From NCBI GenBank assembly GCA_902781655.1, contig CACZJZ010000016.1:1-58980 (forward strand): a stretch of 58,980 nucleotides of DNA, in the 5' to 3' direction. The notes below the pieces were generated by a model that did no database searches, was not told where the DNA came from, and saw only the letters and a list, made by a program, of their open reading frames with translations. Positions 55,901-58,980 of the stretch are shown here, piece after piece; the first letter of the stretch is position 1; every line of letters starts with the position of its first letter. A program made the position numbers and the translations under genes. The stretch is from an uncultured Lachnospiraceae bacterium. Its GTDB lineage: Bacteria > Bacillota > Clostridia > Lachnospirales > Lachnospiraceae.

Positions 55901-57265
55901 TCAGATCAGGGCCACGAACTGCTCTCCCCGGTCCTCGAAGTTCTTAAAGTACCCGTAGCTCGGCGAGGCAGGCGACAAAATCACTGCTCCCCCTGCCGGC
56001 GTGAGCTCCCGCGCCAGCGCAGTCTGACCTGTAAGATCGCCTGCCCAGAAGCAATGGGCGGGCACCGCGCGGCGTTCCTCCGCCGTCGGCGATTCATCGC
56101 TGTTCGCCTGTTGCGCGTCGAAGGCCGGTGCCGCGCCTGGCCTGCCGTGCCCGGCAAGCTCCCGCATCATCCGGCAGCCTGACGCATACGCGAAGAGAAA
56201 CCGGATCTCGGGGTGCTCCCGAATATAGGCCTCGAGAGAGCCATAGTCAATGCCGCGGTCCATACCCCCGAGCAGCATCGTCTTTTCCCCGGCGATACTG
56301 TCCGCCGCGCCGATCGCGGCTTCCGGGATCGTGGAGATGGAATCATCATACCACCGCCTTCCCGCATCGTCCGTCTTCACCAGACAAAGCCGGTGCGGCA
56401 GGCCGCGGAATGCATGGATCGCCTTCTCTGCCTTCTCCGGATCGCAGCCAAATACCCGCACCGCGATGTCATAGACAATCGCCGCGTTGTATTGGTTGTG
56501 AAGGCCGGCGATGGCGAGCGGGAAATGCCGCGCCGGTGCATCTCCGAAGGCAGGCGGCGCCGACAGCGCGCCGGGAACCGCGCCGCAGCAGGAAAGCGCC
56601 TGCTCCACCCGCTCCGCGGAGATCGAGGTGTCCTCATGTACCCGCAGCACATTGGCCTGTGTGGAAATCTCCGGCACGTTGAAGCCACGGTAGAATATAT
56701 CGCCGCTCCGCATAAAGGAGGCTACGTGGGATTTTGCCCGGAAATACGCCTCCAGGGTCCCGTAATGATCGAGATGCTCCTCGAACAGATTGAGGAAAAC
56801 TCCCACCGCCGGCGACACATGACAGTGCTCAAGCTGATGGCAGCTCATCTCATACACCACGACCGTGCCCGGTTTCACCGCGTCGGCATCATCCAGACAG
56901 GGCTGACCGATGTTGCCCACCAGAAGGGCGTCTCTCCCGCAGGCCCGGAGCACCTCGTAGAGCATGGTCGAGGTTGTGCTCTTTCCCTTCGTTCCCGTGA
57001 TGCCGGCCACCTGATCGCGGAACTCCGAGAGAAACAGCTCCGTCTGGCTCGTGACCTTCGGATCGTCCTCCGGCATGACGATGCCCGGACTCTTGATGAT
57101 CACATCGTAGTTTTCCTCGTCGACCCCGTCCTTCTTTCCTTCAAATATCCCGACAGACGCCGGCGCGCAGTGCTCCCGGATATACCGCTCCGTCGATTTT
57201 CCCTCGCGGCCGTATCCCCAGATCAGGATGCGTCTGCCGTTCAAACGCTGTGCAATTGCTCCCAT
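55901..57265 (-). CDS. murD: UDP-N-acetylmuramoylalanine--D-glutamate ligase
   Basis: MurD adds D-Glu to UDP-MurNAc-L-Ala in peptidoglycan synthesis. The 454 residues show an N-terminal RILIWGYGREGKSTERYI, the ATP loop GITGTKGKSTT, EMSCHQLEHC, NLFEEHLDHYGTLEAYFRAK with catalytic residues, and DDSISTIPEAAIGA. ATG at 57265 is the family start (GGGAAGACA upstream); 28 earlier codons are open but unsupported. It lies alone, not in a dcw cluster; a second MurD may exist elsewhere. Confidence 0.92.
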   Translation of the reverse strand: MGAIAQRLNGRRILIWGYGREGKSTERYIREHCAPASVGIFEGKKDGVDEENYDVIIKSPGIVMPEDDPKVTSQTELFLSEFRDQVAGITGTKGKSTTSTMLYEVLRACGRDALLVGNIGQPCLDDADAVKPGTVVVYEMSCHQLEHCHVSPAVGVFLNLFEEHLDHYGTLEAYFRAKSHVASFMRSGDIFYRGFNVPEISTQANVLRVHEDTSISAERVEQALSCCGAVPGALSAPPAFGDAPARHFPLAIAGLHNQYNAAIVYDIAVRVFGCDPEKAEKAIHAFRGLPHRLCLVKTDDAGRRWYDDSISTIPEAAIGAADSIAGEKTMLLGGMDRGIDYGSLEAYIREHPEIRFLFAYASGCRMMRELAGHGRPGAAPAFDAQQANSDESPTAEERRAVPAHCFWAGDLTGQTALARELTPAGGAVILSPASPSYGYFKNFEDRGEQFVALI

Positions 57266-57371
57266 TGTCTTCCCACTCCCGGGCCGCCCGCAGCGGTCCG
57301 CCCCGATAACACGGTCCGGAAGCGGCAAATTGACGCCACTTCCATGCACGCCTCATTGTACCATGGATTGC

Positions 57372-58370
57372 TCAGATGAGGTTCCCCATGGCATCGATCA
57401 GAATCCAGTTTTTCCAGTACTCATGCATCCGTTCCGGCGACTCCACCTGGGTGGTGCGGTGCGTGGAGGGGCGGATGCGCACCGCATCCTCCCCGGGATT
57501 AAGCCTTGCGCCCCAGAAACTGAACGTAGAATTGGCGCAGATGTTGACGCTGCAGTGGCTCATGAGCTGCATGTCGAGGAGCGAACTCTTCCCGGTGTTC
57601 CAGTCCACCACCGTATTCTCCTCCTCCCCATCCCCGAAATGACGCGACCTCGCAAAATCCGGGTCGTCCGAGAACAGCCAGTAATGAAACCGTCTGCCCG
57701 GGTACTGCTCCTTCAGATACCGCACCGCTCCTTCATAGTAGGCCTCCGTGCAGATCCCGGTGAGGAAGCTGTTGGCGGGATCGAGATAGTCTCCCCGGCG
57801 GAAATGAATGCTGCAGGATACCGGAGGGTTCTCCCCGCCCCGCTGCGCATCCGCTGTGCCATGCGCATCCATGCCTGCCGCAAAGGTCTCGCGGTCCATC
57901 CTTGCCATCGCCGCCCGGTTTTTCTCCGCCGCGGTCCTGTCCGGGTTCACCGGAAACACGACATCGCGCCGGATCGCCGGCAGCACATCCTCATAATATT
58001 TGTTGCAGGCAAAATATCCGACGAGATAGGCGTCGTCAAGGGCGAAGATATCCGGCTCATACATTCCCTCCACCACACGGACAGCACTTTTCCTGAGTCC
58101 CGTTTTCCGGAGAACCCGGTTGACGCAGCGGCTGATGGCGCCGTCTCCCCCTGTCAGCGCCTCTTTTTCCCGCTTTGTACAAAGCGCCATCGGCAGGCTC
58201 TGAAAATAGGCCAGCTCAAACTCCCGCGGATATTTCCGGTCCCTGCGGTCATTGCCGTCAAACCAGGAGGCGTCCAGCTTCGCCTCCTTCCCGAGGGACA
58301 GGAACTTCCGGTACAGCGCATACTGCTGCATCTGATTGCCAAGTCCCCCCATCAGTTCAATGATAATCAT
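57372..58370 (-). CDS. Alpha-1,2-fucosyltransferase-type glycosyltransferase (GT11)
   Basis: The 332-residue enzyme has the GT11 features: IELMGGLGNQMQQYALYRKF at the N terminus, the GDP-fucose motif HFRRGDYLDPANSFL (about residues 198-212), and FSDDPDFA with HCSVNICANSTFSFWGARLN near the C terminus. GT11 enzymes transfer fucose to galactose in O-antigens, capsules or host-like glycans. ATG at 58370 follows GGGGGAATAGC; 47 further codons upstream are open. It is 28 bases after the flippase gene in the same direction, probably part of a polysaccharide locus outside the window. Confidence 0.9.
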   Translation of the reverse strand: MIIIELMGGLGNQMQQYALYRKFLSLGKEAKLDASWFDGNDRRDRKYPREFELAYFQSLPMALCTKREKEALTGGDGAISRCVNRVLRKTGLRKSAVRVVEGMYEPDIFALDDAYLVGYFACNKYYEDVLPAIRRDVVFPVNPDRTAAEKNRAAMARMDRETFAAGMDAHGTADAQRGGENPPVSCSIHFRRGDYLDPANSFLTGICTEAYYEGAVRYLKEQYPGRRFHYWLFSDDPDFARSRHFGDGEEENTVVDWNTGKSSLLDMQLMSHCSVNICANSTFSFWGARLNPGEDAVRIRPSTHRTTQVESPERMHEYWKNWILIDAMGNLI

Positions 58371-58398
58371 GCTATTCCCCCAGCCGCGCGTTGCGGCT

Positions 58399-58980
58399 TC
58401 ACGTCCTGCCACGCCTGTGCAGCCTCTCCCGGACCATATTTTGCATATATCCGAATTCATGCGTCCTGTGGAAGAACAGGACAAATCCGCCGTTGAACAC
58501 GACGGTGACAAGCAGCGCCATCAGAATCCAGGTGAACCAGGTCGTATGCGCGAGAACCCGCTGCGACACCAGATACAGCACACCGGTCAGCAGGAACGTC
58601 ACACTGTAGTACTTGAGGTCCTCGAGGAAATAACTTGCCGGACTTTCGTCAAAGCACGTCCTGGCGATGATGAACGGCTTCACGATATTGGCGAGGATCC
58701 CCGACACCACCGTGCCGATATAGACGCCCGGAAGCCCGATCCGGATCACGAGCCAGATGGACAGGACCAGATTGACCAGCCCCTGAATTGCCGGCAGATA
58801 CTTGTCCGGTTCAAACACCCCCGCCGCCGTCTTGAAGTTCATGAGCACAATGCGCTCTCCCTTGAACAGAAAGTCAAGCAGGATGAGATCGATGGCCGCC
58901 GCCCCGAGGATATGATCCGGATCGAGCCACAGGTAACCAACGAACGGCGTCAGCAGAATGAAGAATGCCACCGCGATATA
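58399..58980 (-). CDS. Polysaccharide flippase (Wzx-like), C-terminal part cut by window edge
   Basis: The visible 190-plus residues contain about five membrane helices (VGYLWLDPDHILGAAAIDLI, YLPAIQGLVNLVLSIWLVI, VYIGTVVSGILANIVKPFII, YYSVTFLLTGVLYLVSQ, WILMALLVTVVFNGGFVLFF). The pattern is that of polysaccharide transporters of the MATE/MOP superfamily, which flip lipid-linked repeat units across the membrane. The N-terminal half is outside the window. Together with the fucosyltransferase it marks an exopolysaccharide or capsule operon running in from the right. Confidence 0.8.
   Translation of the reverse strand, partial: YIAVAFFILLTPFVGYLWLDPDHILGAAAIDLILLDFLFKGERIVLMNFKTAAGVFEPDKYLPAIQGLVNLVLSIWLVIRIGLPGVYIGTVVSGILANIVKPFIIARTCFDESPASYFLEDLKYYSVTFLLTGVLYLVSQRVLAHTTWFTWILMALLVTVVFNGGFVLFFHRTHEFGYMQNMVRERLHRRGRT

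Overview
The window looks like a chromosomal segment of a moderately GC-rich Gram-positive anaerobe of the class Clostridia, most likely a Lachnospiraceae relative. This rests on the Firmicutes-type gene order (S10-spc-alpha ribosomal cluster running into ecfA-ecfT-truA), zinc-type S14 and L36, zinc-lid adenylate kinase, strong AGGAGG ribosome-binding sites, an SAM-I riboswitch before metK, and a helicase relic whose motif I know from that family. No rRNA, tRNA, intact IS element, phage module or CRISPR array was seen.

Layout. 1-1615: a cut-off zinc alcohol dehydrogenase and a divergent AraC regulator. 1500-21930 (minus strand): one long cluster transcribed from a promoter near 21.9 kb: rpsJ, rplC, rplD, rplW, rplB, rpsS, rplV, rpsC, rplP, rpmC, rpsQ, rplN, rplX, rplE, rpsZ, rpsH, rplF, rplR, rpsE, rpmD, rplO, secY, adk, infA, rpmJ, rpsM, rpsK, rpsD, rpoA, rplQ, a fused ecfA1-ecfA2, ecfT and truA. 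The usual map gene between adk and infA is absent. Several intercistronic gaps in this cluster are unusually long and full of hairpins.

22.0-30.4 kb: a large perfect palindrome, an rRNA-methyltransferase-like gene, riboswitch-controlled metK, a membrane-bound XRE regulator followed by two small membrane-protein genes, xylB and cysK. 30.4-37.1 kb: an oligopeptide/dipeptide ABC importer operon (oppA-B-C-D-F order on the minus strand) and an ECF-type substrate-binding subunit that probably uses the EcfA/EcfT module encoded in the ribosomal cluster. 37.2-43.2 kb: a helicase relic, a GH3 beta-glycosidase with swapped domains, a divergent ClpX paralogue paired with an LspA-like gene, and carbamate kinase. 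43.4-47.6 kb: an HtrA protease, a 49-residue HTH protein, an orphan HicB-like antitoxin and a D-Ala-D-Ala carboxypeptidase. 47.9-54.5 kb: galactose metabolism (galE, galT, a UDP-sugar pyrophosphorylase) with an AraC regulator and an iron-dependent alcohol dehydrogenase. 54.6-58.98 kb: trpS, murD, an alpha-1,2-fucosyltransferase and a cut-off flippase, probably the start of a surface polysaccharide locus.

Most of the window is ordinary core genome. I do not see a clear new defence or mobile system. The items most worth a second look are the ClpX-like protein with an altered ClpP-docking loop next to an LspA-like gene, the 70-base palindrome at 22.0 kb, the structured gaps inside the ribosomal operon, the EcfA1-EcfA2 fusion, and a probable one-base frameshift at the start of htrA.
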